The position numbers and the translations under genes are program-made. This document shows, piece after piece, positions 46,319 to 54,103 of a DNA stretch of 64,000 bases; the stretch's first letter is position 1; each line of letters begins with the position of its first letter. Under the pieces are notes generated by a model, which was given only the letters and a program-made list of their open reading frames with translations, had not been told where the DNA came from and did no database searches. The stretch is from positions 21,875 to 85,874 of the forward strand of contig NZ_JBHLUH010000035.1 of NCBI RefSeq assembly GCF_042433955.1. The letters run 5' to 3'. Source of the stretch: Phytohabitans kaempferiae (GTDB lineage Bacteria; Actinomycetota; Actinomycetes; Mycobacteriales; Micromonosporaceae).

Positions 46319-48364
46319 TTACGCGTCGATGGCGTCGCGGTCGACGCGCGCCGCCTGGTCGATCAGCCACGCGCGGCGCGGCGGCACCGCGTCGCCCATC
46401 AGCAGGTCGAGGACCCGCTCCGCCTCGTCGACGTCCTGCATCGTGATGCGACGGACGGAGCGCGTGGCCGGATTCATCGTCGTGTCCCACAGCTCGTCGG
46501 CGTCCATCTCGCCCAGACCCTTGAACCGGGGCACCGGCGTCACCACCTGCTTGCCGGACTTTTCCAGCTTGGCGACCGTGCCCTCCATCTCCGCCTGCGT
46601 GTAGGTGTAGATGGTCTTCGGGTCGCGCCCCTTGGTGGTCACCTTGTGCAGGGGCGGCATCGCGGCGTAGAGGCGGCCCGCCTCGACGACCGGCCGCATG
46701 TACCGGGCGAAGAGCGTGATGAGCAGCGTGCGGATGTGCGAGCCGTCGACGTCGGCGTCGGCCATGATGAGGATCCGGCCGTAGCGCAGCGAGGTGAGGT
46801 CGAAGGTGCGGCCCGAGCCGGCCCCGAGCACCTGCACGATCGCCGAGCACTCGGCGTTGTCGAGCACCTGCTGGAGGTTGGCCTTCTGCACGTTGAGGAT
46901 CTTGCCGCGGATGGGGAGCAGCGCCTGGTACTCCGCGGAGCGGGCCAGCCGGGCGGTGCCGAGCGCGCTGTCGCCCTCGACGATGAACAGCTCGCTGCGC
47001 TCGACGCCGGTGGATCGGCAGTCGACCAGCTTGGCGGGCATCGAGGCGCCCTCGAGCGCGGTCTTGCGCCGGGCGGCGTCCTTCTGCTGCTTCTGCGTGA
47101 GGCGCACGCGCGCGGCGTCGACGATCTTCTGCAGGACGGTGCGCGCCTCGGCCTTGGTCTTGCGCGCGTCGACCCAGCCGCGCAGGTGCTGCTCGACCAC
47201 GCTCTGGATGACGCGCGTGATGCCGGCGGTGGAGAGCTCGTCCTTGGTCTGCGAGGTGAACTGCGGCTCGGGGATCCGCACGTGCACGACCGCGGTCATG
47301 CCCTCCAGCACGTCGTCGAGGACGGGCGGGTCCTCCTTGGGCCTGAGCAGCCCGCGCGTGCTGCGCACGGCCTCGACGAGCGCGCGGGTCGCGGCCCGCT
47401 CGAAGCCCTTGCGGTGCGTGCCGCCGTGCATGTTGCGGATCGTGTTGGTGAAGCACTCGACCGTGCGCTCGTATCCGGTGCCCCAGCGGAGCGCGACCTC
47501 GACCTCGGCCCGGCGCTCCACGTTGGACTGCATCACGCCGTTTTCGTCGGCGGCGTTTTCCCGGTAGGTGCCTGAGCCGTTGATCAGGATGGTGCCGCAG
47601 ACCGGGCGGTCGCCGGACGGGGCGAGGAACTCCACCATGTCGGAGAGGCCGTTGGGGAAGTGGAACGTGTCCTTCTCGCCGCCGTGGTGCAGCAGGTAGG
47701 TCACCGTCGGCACCAGGAACGCGGTGTTGCGCACCTTGGCCCGCACCGCCTCGACGTCGAGCGCGGCGCCGGTCTCGAAGTAGCGCGGGTCGTGCCAGTA
47801 CCGGATGGAGGTGCCGGTGGCCTTGCCGGCGCGGAGGCGGCCGGTCACGCGCAGGCCGGTCTGCGGGGTGAACGGCGCGTCCGGGCCGGGGCCGTCGAAG
47901 ACGCCGGGCTCGCCATAGCGGAACGACATCTCGTGCACCTTGCCGCCGCGGCGGACGGTGACGTCGAAGCGGCTGGCGAGCGCGTTGACCGCGGAGGCGC
48001 CGACGCCGTGGAGGCCGCCGGAGGTCTTGTAGCCGGAGCCGCCGAACTTGCCGCCCGCGTGCAGCCGGGTCAGCACCAGCTCGACGCCGGAGAGGCCGGA
48101 GCGGGCGTGCACGTCGGTGGGGATGCCCCGCCCGTCGTCGTCGACCTGCACCGAGCCGTCGTCGTGCAGCGTCACCTCGACGCGCGTGGCGTGGCCGGCC
48201 ACGCCCTCGTCGGTGGAGTTGTCGAGGATCTCGTTGACCAGGTGGTTGACGCCGCGGCTGTCGGTCGAGCCGATGTACATGCCCGGTCGCTTGCGGACGG
48301 CGTCGAGCCCTTCGAGGTGCGTGAGGTCGTCCGCCCCGTACAGGGTTTCGGGCTGTGCGGTCAC
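46319..48364 (-). CDS. Type IIA topoisomerase subunit B (ParE/GyrB-like)
   Basis: The 681-residue protein starts at ATG 48364. It contains the ATP-binding GHKL site (EILDNSTDEGVAGHATRVEV, DDDGRGIPTDVH, GGLHGVGASAVNAL) and the TOPRIM domain with FIVEGDSALG near 464 and MADADVDGSHIRTL near 534. It pairs with subunit A encoded immediately downstream. A complete stand-alone pair away from gyrAB is known in several actinobacteria as an alternative topoisomerase. The upstream spacer of 237 bases holds hairpins for the divergent-facing region. Confidence 0.93.
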   Translation of the reverse strand: MTAQPETLYGADDLTHLEGLDAVRKRPGMYIGSTDSRGVNHLVNEILDNSTDEGVAGHATRVEVTLHDDGSVQVDDDGRGIPTDVHARSGLSGVELVLTRLHAGGKFGGSGYKTSGGLHGVGASAVNALASRFDVTVRRGGKVHEMSFRYGEPGVFDGPGPDAPFTPQTGLRVTGRLRAGKATGTSIRYWHDPRYFETGAALDVEAVRAKVRNTAFLVPTVTYLLHHGGEKDTFHFPNGLSDMVEFLAPSGDRPVCGTILINGSGTYRENAADENGVMQSNVERRAEVEVALRWGTGYERTVECFTNTIRNMHGGTHRKGFERAATRALVEAVRSTRGLLRPKEDPPVLDDVLEGMTAVVHVRIPEPQFTSQTKDELSTAGITRVIQSVVEQHLRGWVDARKTKAEARTVLQKIVDAARVRLTQKQQKDAARRKTALEGASMPAKLVDCRSTGVERSELFIVEGDSALGTARLARSAEYQALLPIRGKILNVQKANLQQVLDNAECSAIVQVLGAGSGRTFDLTSLRYGRILIMADADVDGSHIRTLLITLFARYMRPVVEAGRLYAAMPPLHKVTTKGRDPKTIYTYTQAEMEGTVAKLEKSGKQVVTPVPRFKGLGEMDADELWDTTMNPATRSVRRITMQDVDEAERVLDLLMGDAVPPRRAWLIDQAARVDRDAIDA

Positions 48365-48524
48365 CTGCGCTGCGCTCCCGGGTCGTGCGGCACGTCACGG
48401 CGTACCGGCGGCACGCCCCGGCCAGCGTAACGGCCGACTCCGACATCAGCCCGTCACCCTGGCCGGGGTGTGTCAGGTCGCGCTCGGTCCCGGGCCACCT
48501 CGACCGGCCAGGCTGACACGCCAC

Positions 48525-48556
48525 TGGCCGGGCCCTCTGGGATGAGGACCCGGCCA
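48525..48556. terminator. Strong hairpin between topoisomerase B start and transglycosylase gene end
   Basis: TGGCCGGG and CCCGGCCA form a perfect 8-base stem, extended by CCT/AGG after one mismatch. No U-tract follows. It could end minus-strand transcription coming from the secreted protein gene before it reads into the topoisomerase genes. Confidence 0.55.
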
Positions 48557-48571
48557 GCGGCTGCCTTATTC

Positions 48572-48597
48572 GGTTGTCACCGGATTCGGTGGTTACC
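48572..48597 (-). terminator. Hairpin just after the transglycosylase-like stop
   Basis: GGT-TGT-CACCG-GATT-CGGTG-GTT-ACC is a symmetric interrupted stem ending 5 bases from the stop codon at 48602. On the minus strand GAATAA follows. It is a plausible factor-independent end for the gene. Confidence 0.5.
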
Positions 48598-48601
48598 GGC
48601 G

Positions 48602-49231
48602 TCAGCTGTTCCAGTGGTCAGCCACGAGGTTCGCGGCCTGCGTCTCCCACTGCGCGTAGTGGAACGGGTACGCCGACACCTGCACCGCCTGCGCGGCCTC
48701 GGTCAGCGGCATGTCATGCCAACCGTCAACCCGCTTCAGTGCCGACAGGAACGCGGTCGTCGAATACTCCGGATCGGTGATCTGCTCCACCGAACCCCAA
48801 CCCGACGACGGACGCTGCTGGAACAGGCCCTGCGAGTCATGGTCGTTGGTATCGCCCAGGTGACCCAGGTTCTCCAACTTGGACTCCTGCAGCGACGTGG
48901 CGATCGCCACCACCGCGGCACGCTCGTCCATACCGGCCTTCTTCGTCGCCGCGATAATCGCCTTCGAGTTCGCCACCTGCTCACCCGAGAGCGGAATCGA
49001 CGACTGCTCACCCTGCACGCCATGCGGCATCAGCTTGTCCTTGCCCGGCTTGTCGGCGGGCTTGGCGGCAACCTCGTGCGCGGTCGGCTTCTCGGCCACC
49101 TGCGTCACGGCCGGCTGCGCCGGGGTGCTGGGCGCCGCCATCGCCGCGGCCGGCGGACCAGCGGCCACCGCACCGGAGAAGGTCAGCCCGGCCAGCGCGA
49201 TTACAGTCTTGCGCAGAATCGTGTTGTTCAT
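48602..49231 (-). CDS. Secreted lytic-transglycosylase-like protein
   Basis: The 209-residue product starts at ATG 49231 behind GGAGAGA. It has a signal peptide ending near AMAAPS, a Lys/Pro/Ala spacer, and a C-terminal domain with ATSLQESKLENLGHLGDTND, in which Glu would be the transglycosylase acid, and SQGLFQQRPSSGWGS. That pattern is common among small secreted proteins of Micromonosporaceae and Streptomyces thought to act on peptidoglycan. The gene is isolated: downstream lie hairpins, and upstream lies 1 kb without genes. That leader may matter for control. Confidence 0.82.
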   Translation of the reverse strand: MNNTILRKTVIALAGLTFSGAVAAGPPAAAMAAPSTPAQPAVTQVAEKPTAHEVAAKPADKPGKDKLMPHGVQGEQSSIPLSGEQVANSKAIIAATKKAGMDERAAVVAIATSLQESKLENLGHLGDTNDHDSQGLFQQRPSSGWGSVEQITDPEYSTTAFLSALKRVDGWHDMPLTEAAQAVQVSAYPFHYAQWETQAANLVADHWNS

Positions 49232-49252
49232 GCTGATCTCTCCATTCCAGGG

Positions 49253-49268
49253 GGAGGCGCGCGCCTCC
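49253..49268. promoter_or_regulatory. 16-base perfect palindrome in the leader of the transglycosylase gene
   Basis: GGAGGCGCGCGCCTCC is fully self-complementary and ends 21 bases before the ATG, just upstream of GGAGAGA on the minus strand. In RNA its arms could fold on themselves, and GGAGG could compete as a false ribosome site. It may be a protein operator or a translation-control hairpin. Confidence 0.5.
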
Positions 49269-49429
49269 ACCAAAAACAGGAGACGCACATGCGAGCACCA
49301 TTTCGGCGCTGCGAAAAGGGGATGCGGGAACGCCCGCCATAATTGACGGATCTCCGGCACCGGGATATCCAACGCCCGGGCCCGGCCCGACATTCCACGG
49401 CCCCATCCGGGGCGGGCCACTCTGTCGGC

Positions 49430-49800
49430 CGCCGTTGACAACGCCGCCGACCCGCCCGCCATTCCGCGATTTCCACTCGGATCCACGGGCTTCTTCCTGG
49501 GCCGCCTGCCCGGCTTTCCACGAGCCATTTCGCTCGGCTCGCCAGGCTTTCCGTCGGCCGCCTGTACAACGCGATCCGGCGGCCGGCCATTCCGCACAGC
49601 CGGCGGGCGCGGTGTCCGATTCGGCGACCCCTTCGTGGGCCGCATGCACAACGCCGCCGGGCGGCCGATCATTCCGCACAGCCGGCGGCCACCGTGCCGA
49701 TCCGGCGGGCTCCTTGGCGAGCCGGATGCATAACGCCGCGGGGTGGCCGGCCATTCCGCGAACGCGCTCGGCATGTGGCGGCACGGCTCGCCTCGCGCCG
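49430..49800. repeat. Degenerate tandem repeat, 82-base period
   Basis: Units marked by GGCCGCNTG(T/C)ACAACGC and, 33 bases on, ATTCCGCACAGCCGGCGG begin at 49556, 49638 and 49720, exactly 82 bases apart. A more diverged unit starts near 49430. Because 82 is not a multiple of three, each unit shifts the reading frame, so the tract is not protein coding. It lies in the long leader of the secreted transglycosylase gene. Confidence 0.75.
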
Positions 49801-50244
49801 CAAATGGGATCCACGGGACACGCCCGATATCTGCCGTGAATGGCGCGCGTGGTCGCCGCCTCGAAGCCTTTGATATCCGGCCTGATCCACAAAACGGAAT
49901 GCACGGACATGCGGCCATCCACGCGACCTTCGCGTGCCGTGCCATCCATTCCGACAGCCGGGCCTCGCCAGCACGCCCGAACATCATCCGCCCCGATGTC
50001 CCCAGGCGTCGCAGCCGAATGCGGAGATCGGCGGGCGAGCAGGCAGCCGAGCGTCGAACCTTCGGCGTTGCCGCGGTCGTGGTAGCGGATCCTTTTCCGG
50101 ACAGTCTGCCCGCTGGCCGCCCTCCCGCCCGCCGGGGGCCGTTTCGGGGAGATGCCGACGCAGAGCAGCACCTCGTCGCCGTGGCGGTGGCAGCCCTCAG
50201 GTCTTGACCGGTGCGCGGTGGGCCGCCTAGCCTTCACCGCATTA
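49801..50244. other. Gene-free stretch between the tandem repeat and the ROK gene
   Basis: These 444 bases hold open frames without recognisable products. Scattered pieces related to the 82-base unit (GGAATGGATGGCACGGCACG on the minus strand near 49950) suggest more decayed repeat units. ATC-rich segments near 49860-49900 stand out in composition. I see no gene here. Confidence 0.45.
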
Positions 50245-50263
50245 GTTAGGTAACTTGCCTAAC
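50245..50263. promoter_or_regulatory. Operator upstream of the ROK regulator
   Basis: GTTAGG-TAACTTG-CCTAAC is a perfect 6-base inverted repeat with a 7-base spacer, 26 bases before the ATG. A/T-rich TTAG-type dyads are used by ROK repressors of the NagC/XylR group, so autoregulation is likely. Confidence 0.65.
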
Positions 50264-50289
50264 GATTTCCGGACAGCATTGGGGAACGG

Positions 50290-51447
50290 ATGACGCGACT
50301 CGCCGGCTCCTCCAAGCTGCTCCGCGCCATGAACGAGAGCGCCACGCTCGCACTCCTGCTCGACCACGGCACGCTGACCCGCGGCGACCTGCGCGACCTC
50401 ACCGGCCTCTCCAAGCCCACCACCTCCGAGGTCATGCGCCGCCTCACCGGCGCCGGGCTCGCCGTCGTGGTCGGGCACACGAGCGGCGGGCCGGGTCCGA
50501 GCGCGGAGATCTACGCCGCCAACCCGGCCGCGGGGCACGCGATCGCCATCTCGGTACGGGAGGCGCGACGCCCCCACCTCACCGGCGTGCTCGCCGACCT
50601 CGCCGGCGCCGAGGTGGCCCGGGCCGAGGTGGCGGTCGCGGCCGAACCGGTACCGGCCGTGCTCGGGCTGGTCGACGACCTGGCCCGCCAGGCAGGGCTT
50701 GGCCCGGGGCGCGTACGGCTGGTCCAGCTCGCGCTCCCCGGCTCGTTCGACCCCGCCGCCGGCGCCATCCGCCACATCGACGTGCCCGGCTGGGACCGGC
50801 CCGGGCTCGTCGCCGACCTCGCCGGGCGGCTGGGCGCCACCGTCGCCGCCGACAACGACGTCAACCTCGCCGCCCTCGCGGAGCGCCACCACGGGGTCGC
50901 CGGCGCGGTGGAGAGCTTCGCGCTGGTGTGGTTCTCCGGCGGCCTCGGTCTCGCCATCGACCTGGGCGGCTCGCTTCTGCGCGGCGCGCGGGGCGGGGCC
51001 GGCGAGATCGGGTACGTGCCGGTGGGGCTCGGCCACGGCACCGACCTCACCGACCTCGTCGGCGGCCCGGCCGTACGCGCGCTCGCCGCCACGCACGGCA
51101 TCGAGGCAGCCACCCCGGAGGCCGCGGTCGCCGCCGCGGCCGGCGCGCCCGGTGCCGGCGCCTTCCTCGACGCGCTCGCCGAGCGGATCGCGTACGGGCT
51201 GGCCGCCGTCGCCGCGGTGCTCGACCCGGAGCTGATCGTCCTGGCCGGCGACATCGCCCGGGCCGGCGGCGACGCGCTCGCCACGCGGGTCACCGCCTCG
51301 CTGCGCGCCACCACGCCCCTCGACACCGCGATCGCCGTCACCGGTGTCGACGGCGATCCGGTGCTGCTCGGCGCGCAGGTCGCCGCCCAGCGGGCCCTGC
51401 GCGAGCAGATCATCGCCACCTTGCGGGAAGCCGCCCCGGCCGCGTAG
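50290..51447 (+). CDS. ROK family transcriptional regulator
   Basis: The 385-residue protein has an N-terminal winged helix (LTRGDLRDLTGLSKPTTSEVMRRL) and a ROK sugar-kinase-like domain (DNDVNLAALAERHHG, FALVWFSGGLGLAIDLGG, GGAGEIGYVPVG). The usual zinc-binding CxCGxxGC cluster is absent. It probably represses sugar genes and is released by a sugar or sugar phosphate. The nearest transport genes are the LacI-controlled set at 54-58 kb, so its own target may be elsewhere. A strong hairpin follows 112 bases after the stop. Confidence 0.9.
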   Translation: MTRLAGSSKLLRAMNESATLALLLDHGTLTRGDLRDLTGLSKPTTSEVMRRLTGAGLAVVVGHTSGGPGPSAEIYAANPAAGHAIAISVREARRPHLTGVLADLAGAEVARAEVAVAAEPVPAVLGLVDDLARQAGLGPGRVRLVQLALPGSFDPAAGAIRHIDVPGWDRPGLVADLAGRLGATVAADNDVNLAALAERHHGVAGAVESFALVWFSGGLGLAIDLGGSLLRGARGGAGEIGYVPVGLGHGTDLTDLVGGPAVRALAATHGIEAATPEAAVAAAAGAPGAGAFLDALAERIAYGLAAVAAVLDPELIVLAGDIARAGGDALATRVTASLRATTPLDTAIAVTGVDGDPVLLGAQVAAQRALREQIIATLREAAPAA

Positions 51448-51559
51448 GCCCCGCCGCGCAGACCCCTCATCCGCTGGGAAGGAGCCCGCTCACCATGCCC
51501 AGAGCGCACGGGCCGAGCCGAGGCGCGGACCAGCCGGGCGGCGCAGCGGGAGGAGCAAA

Positions 51560-51598
51560 CCCTGGGCCGCCCTCCGGGGGGTGAGCGGCGGCCCAGGG
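51560..51598 (+). terminator. Strong 12-base-pair hairpin
   Basis: CCCTGGGCCGCC at 51560-51571 pairs perfectly with GGCGGCCCAGGG at 51587-51598, followed by CCGTTTC. It is the likely terminator of the ROK gene. The remaining spacer to 51831 shows no gene. Confidence 0.8.
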
Positions 51599-51831
51599 CC
51601 GTTTCAGGAGCGACCCACGGCGGCGGTGCGCCGCGGCGTGATCCGTTCCATGGCTGATCAGGCTAGGAGCGGTCGCGCCGCCGGCCACGCCACTGTCCGG
51701 TAGCCGACGATCACTCCAAACTGACGGCCCTGACCAGGTCATCCGTACGCTCCGGAGGGCGCACCGGCCGGAGGAGCCAGCCCGTGGCGGCCGCCCCCGC
51801 ACCGCGCCCGGACGCTGGCGCGAGGCGCAGA

Positions 51832-52827
51832 ATGGTCGGCGTGAAGCGGATATGTGTCGTCGGAGCGGGCGCGGTCGGTGGGCTCATCGGGGCGCGGCTC
51901 GCCGCGAGCGGATGCCACACCAGCGCGCTGGCCCGCGGGCGTACGCTGGCGGCCCTGCGGGCGCACGGCTGGCGGCTGCGCACCGCCGACGGGCTGGTCG
52001 GTGGGGCGGTCGAGGCCAGCGACGACCCGGCCGCGCTCGGCCCGCAGGACGCGGTGCTGCTGACCGTGAAGGCGCACGCGCTCCCCGCGCTCGCCCCCAC
52101 GCTCGCGCCACTGCTCGGCCCGGAGACCGTGGTCGTACCGGCGATCAACGGCGTGCCGTGGTGGTTCTTCGACGGCGCCGGCGGCGCGCTGGCCGGGCTG
52201 CGGCTGCGCGCGGTCGACCCGGACGGCACGGTCGCCGCCGCCATCCCGGCCGCGCGCGTGGTCGGCTGCGTCGTGCACCTCAGCGCCAGCGTCGAGGAGC
52301 CCGGCCTGGCCCGCCACCACGCCGGCGGCGGCCTCATCCTCGGCGAGCCGGCCGGCGGCGACGAGCCGAGCGCGCGCGTCGACGCCCTCGCCGGCGTGCT
52401 CGACCAGGCCGGCTTCACGGTCACCGTCTCGCCCCGGATCCAGCAGGACATCTGGTACAAGCTCTGGGGCAACATGACGATGAACCCGATCTCCGCCCTC
52501 ACCGGGGCGACCGCCGACCGCATCCTCGACGACCCGCTGGTCGACGGCTTCGTCCGCGCGGTCATGGGCGAGGCGGCAACGATCGGCGACCGCATCGGTT
52601 GCCCGATCGCGCAGAGCGCCGAAGACCGCAACCAGGTGACCCGGCGGCTCGGTGCGTTCAAGACCTCGATGCTCCAGGACGCCGAGGCCGGCCGCCCGCT
52701 GGAGCTCGACGCGATGGTCACCGTCGTCCGCGAGATCGCCCAGGCGGCCGGCGTGCCGACGCCGCACATCGACGCCCTGCTCGGCCTGACCCGGCTCGCC
52801 GCCCGCCAGCGCGGCCTCTACCCCTGA
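51832..52827 (+). CDS. Ketopantoate-reductase family 2-dehydropantoate 2-reductase
   Basis: ATG 51832 gives 331 residues; GTG 51841 is an alternative. Features are the NAD(P) site VVGAGAVGGLIGARLA, LLTVKAHALP, the catalytic Lys in WYKLWGNMTMNP with its Asn, and EDRNQ and KTSMLQDAEAGRPLELDAM. The reaction class is NADPH reduction of a 2-oxo acid, as in pantothenate synthesis. No other pantothenate gene is nearby and the family contains many paralogues, so panE is not claimed. It converges with the LacI gene across repeat copy 5. Confidence 0.88.
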   Translation: MVGVKRICVVGAGAVGGLIGARLAASGCHTSALARGRTLAALRAHGWRLRTADGLVGGAVEASDDPAALGPQDAVLLTVKAHALPALAPTLAPLLGPETVVVPAINGVPWWFFDGAGGALAGLRLRAVDPDGTVAAAIPAARVVGCVVHLSASVEEPGLARHHAGGGLILGEPAGGDEPSARVDALAGVLDQAGFTVTVSPRIQQDIWYKLWGNMTMNPISALTGATADRILDDPLVDGFVRAVMGEAATIGDRIGCPIAQSAEDRNQVTRRLGAFKTSMLQDAEAGRPLELDAMVTVVREIAQAAGVPTPHIDALLGLTRLAARQRGLYP

Positions 52828-52898
52828 TCCGGGCGACCGCGACCTCCGGGAGGTGCCGCCGGTCACCGGGGTCGAACCGCCGGCGTGACCGGGCGGGT

Positions 52899-52966
52899 CG
52901 TGGTGACCGCGAAGGGCGAGGCCGCGGGAGCGGCGGTCTGGACCGCGACGGACGTCGCGGCAGCTC
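52899..52966 (+). repeat. Dispersed convergent-spacer repeat, copy 5
   Basis: It includes GGCGAGGCCGCGGGAGCGGC, GCGGTC-TG-GACCGC and the stem CCGCGA / TCGCGG around CGGACG, ending AGCTCGG instead of AGCCCG. It lies in the 141-base spacer between the ketopantoate-reductase-like and LacI genes and ends 3 bases short of the LacI stop codon. The base change ACG for GCA in the loop leaves the stem intact. Confidence 0.75.
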
Positions 52967-52968
52967 GG

Positions 52969-53970
52969 CTATGTCGTCGCACGCACCACGAGGTCGAGGT
53001 CGAGGACCGTGGTGCGGCGGCCGGTCGGGCGCTCCTGCATCTGGTCGAGCAGGGCGCGGACCGCGAGCCGGCCGGACTCCTCGAAGGGCTGCCGCACCGT
53101 CGTGAGGTCGAGCGCCTGGGCCAGGTCGGAGTCGTCGAAGCCGACCACCGCCAGCCCTTCGGGCACCGCCAGCCCCCGGTCGCGGGCGGCGGCCAGCACA
53201 CCGCCGGCGAGCGTGTCGTCGTGCGCGAAGATCGCGGTCGGCGGCGCCGCGAGGTCGAGCAGCGCGTGGGTCGCCGCCCGCGCCTCGGCCACGTCGTGCC
53301 GCACCAGCCGCACCGCCTCACCAGGCAGCGCCGCGCCGCCCTCGGTGAGCGCCCGCCGGTAGCCGGCGAGGCGGCTCTCCGACGGCGAGACGTACGCGTG
53401 CGAGCGCTGCGCCTCCCCCACATATCCGAAGCGGCGGTGCCCCCGCTCCAGCAGATGCCGCGCGACCAGCTCGCCGCCGGCCTCGTCGTCGGTCACCACC
53501 GCCTCGAAGCGCGGGCGGGGCGAGTCGATCACGACGGTGGGCAGCCGCTGGCCGCGCAGGCGCTCGACGACCGACTCCTCCAGCGGCAGCCCCATGATGA
53601 TCAGGCCGTCGAGGCGGCGGGTGATGGGGAGGCTGGAAAGCAGCGGTGACGTGGCCGAGGCCGCCGACTGCTGGTCGAAGACCACGACCTCGAGCGGGTC
53701 GGCGCCGAGCGCGCCGAAGACACCGGCCAGCCGGCGGCTGAACGACGGGTACGAGCTGAACGGCGCGATCACGCCGATCCGCCCGACGCCCCGGCGGGCC
53801 CGGGTGACCGCGTCCGCCTTGGGCACGAAGCCCAGCTCGTCGGCGGCGGTGAGCACGCGCTCGCGGGTCGCCTGGCGGACCCGGGTCGGCGAGTTGAGCA
53901 CCAGCGAGACGGTGGAGATGCTCACGCCCGCCCGCGCGGCGACGTCGTAGATGGTGATCTTGTCGGTCAC
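52969..53970 (-). CDS. LacI family transcriptional regulator
   Basis: The 333-residue protein starts at GTG 53970. It has the helix-turn-helix TIYDVAARAGVSISTVSLVL, the hinge RRGVGRIGVI and a sugar-binding core with GLIIMGLPLEES, HDDTLAGGVLAAA and FDDSDLAQALDLTTVRQP. It is divergent from the sugar ABC transporter operon with operator-like dyads in between, so it most likely represses that operon until a xylan-derived sugar appears (inference from the esterase in the operon). Confidence 0.92.
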   Translation of the reverse strand: MTDKITIYDVAARAGVSISTVSLVLNSPTRVRQATRERVLTAADELGFVPKADAVTRARRGVGRIGVIAPFSSYPSFSRRLAGVFGALGADPLEVVVFDQQSAASATSPLLSSLPITRRLDGLIIMGLPLEESVVERLRGQRLPTVVIDSPRPRFEAVVTDDEAGGELVARHLLERGHRRFGYVGEAQRSHAYVSPSESRLAGYRRALTEGGAALPGEAVRLVRHDVAEARAATHALLDLAAPPTAIFAHDDTLAGGVLAAARDRGLAVPEGLAVVGFDDSDLAQALDLTTVRQPFEESGRLAVRALLDQMQERPTGRRTTVLDLDLVVRATT

Positions 53971-54002
53971 ACGCGCCTCCCTCCGGAACAGGTTAGCCGA
54001 GT

Positions 54003-54056
54003 CTTCGAAGTGCTTCGAGCGAAGCTCTTGACAAGCTTGTAACACGGGCGTTCTAT
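54003..54056 (+). promoter_or_regulatory. Promoter and LacI operator of the sugar ABC operon
   Basis: TTGACA at 54028-54033 and TTCTAT at 54051-54056 are 17 bases apart, an excellent -35/-10 spacing. Directly upstream lie GCTTCG-AG-CGAAGC at 54012-54025 and CTTCGAAG at 54003-54010, both palindromic. The site is 32 bases from the LacI start and 48 from the binding-protein ATG, so one operator may serve both. Confidence 0.75.
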
Positions 54057-54103
54057 TTCCGTCATGGCGTGACACCCCAACAAGCTGAGGGAGGGCACCC
54101 CTC

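Noticed and set aside
48602..49400. ydaO/c-di-AMP riboswitch before the secreted transglycosylase gene
   Set aside because: Such genes often carry this riboswitch in actinobacteria, but I could not find its conserved core in the leader; only a palindrome and tandem repeats are visible.
49008..50237. Long minus-strand frames over the region upstream of the transglycosylase gene, with repeated peptides
   Set aside because: The repeat period is 82 bases, so similar units appear in different frames. Codon third positions show no coding bias and no start/ribosome site stands out.
51467..51802. Open frame between the ROK and ketopantoate-reductase-like genes
   Set aside because: It covers a strong terminator hairpin and has Arg/Ser/Pro noise composition.
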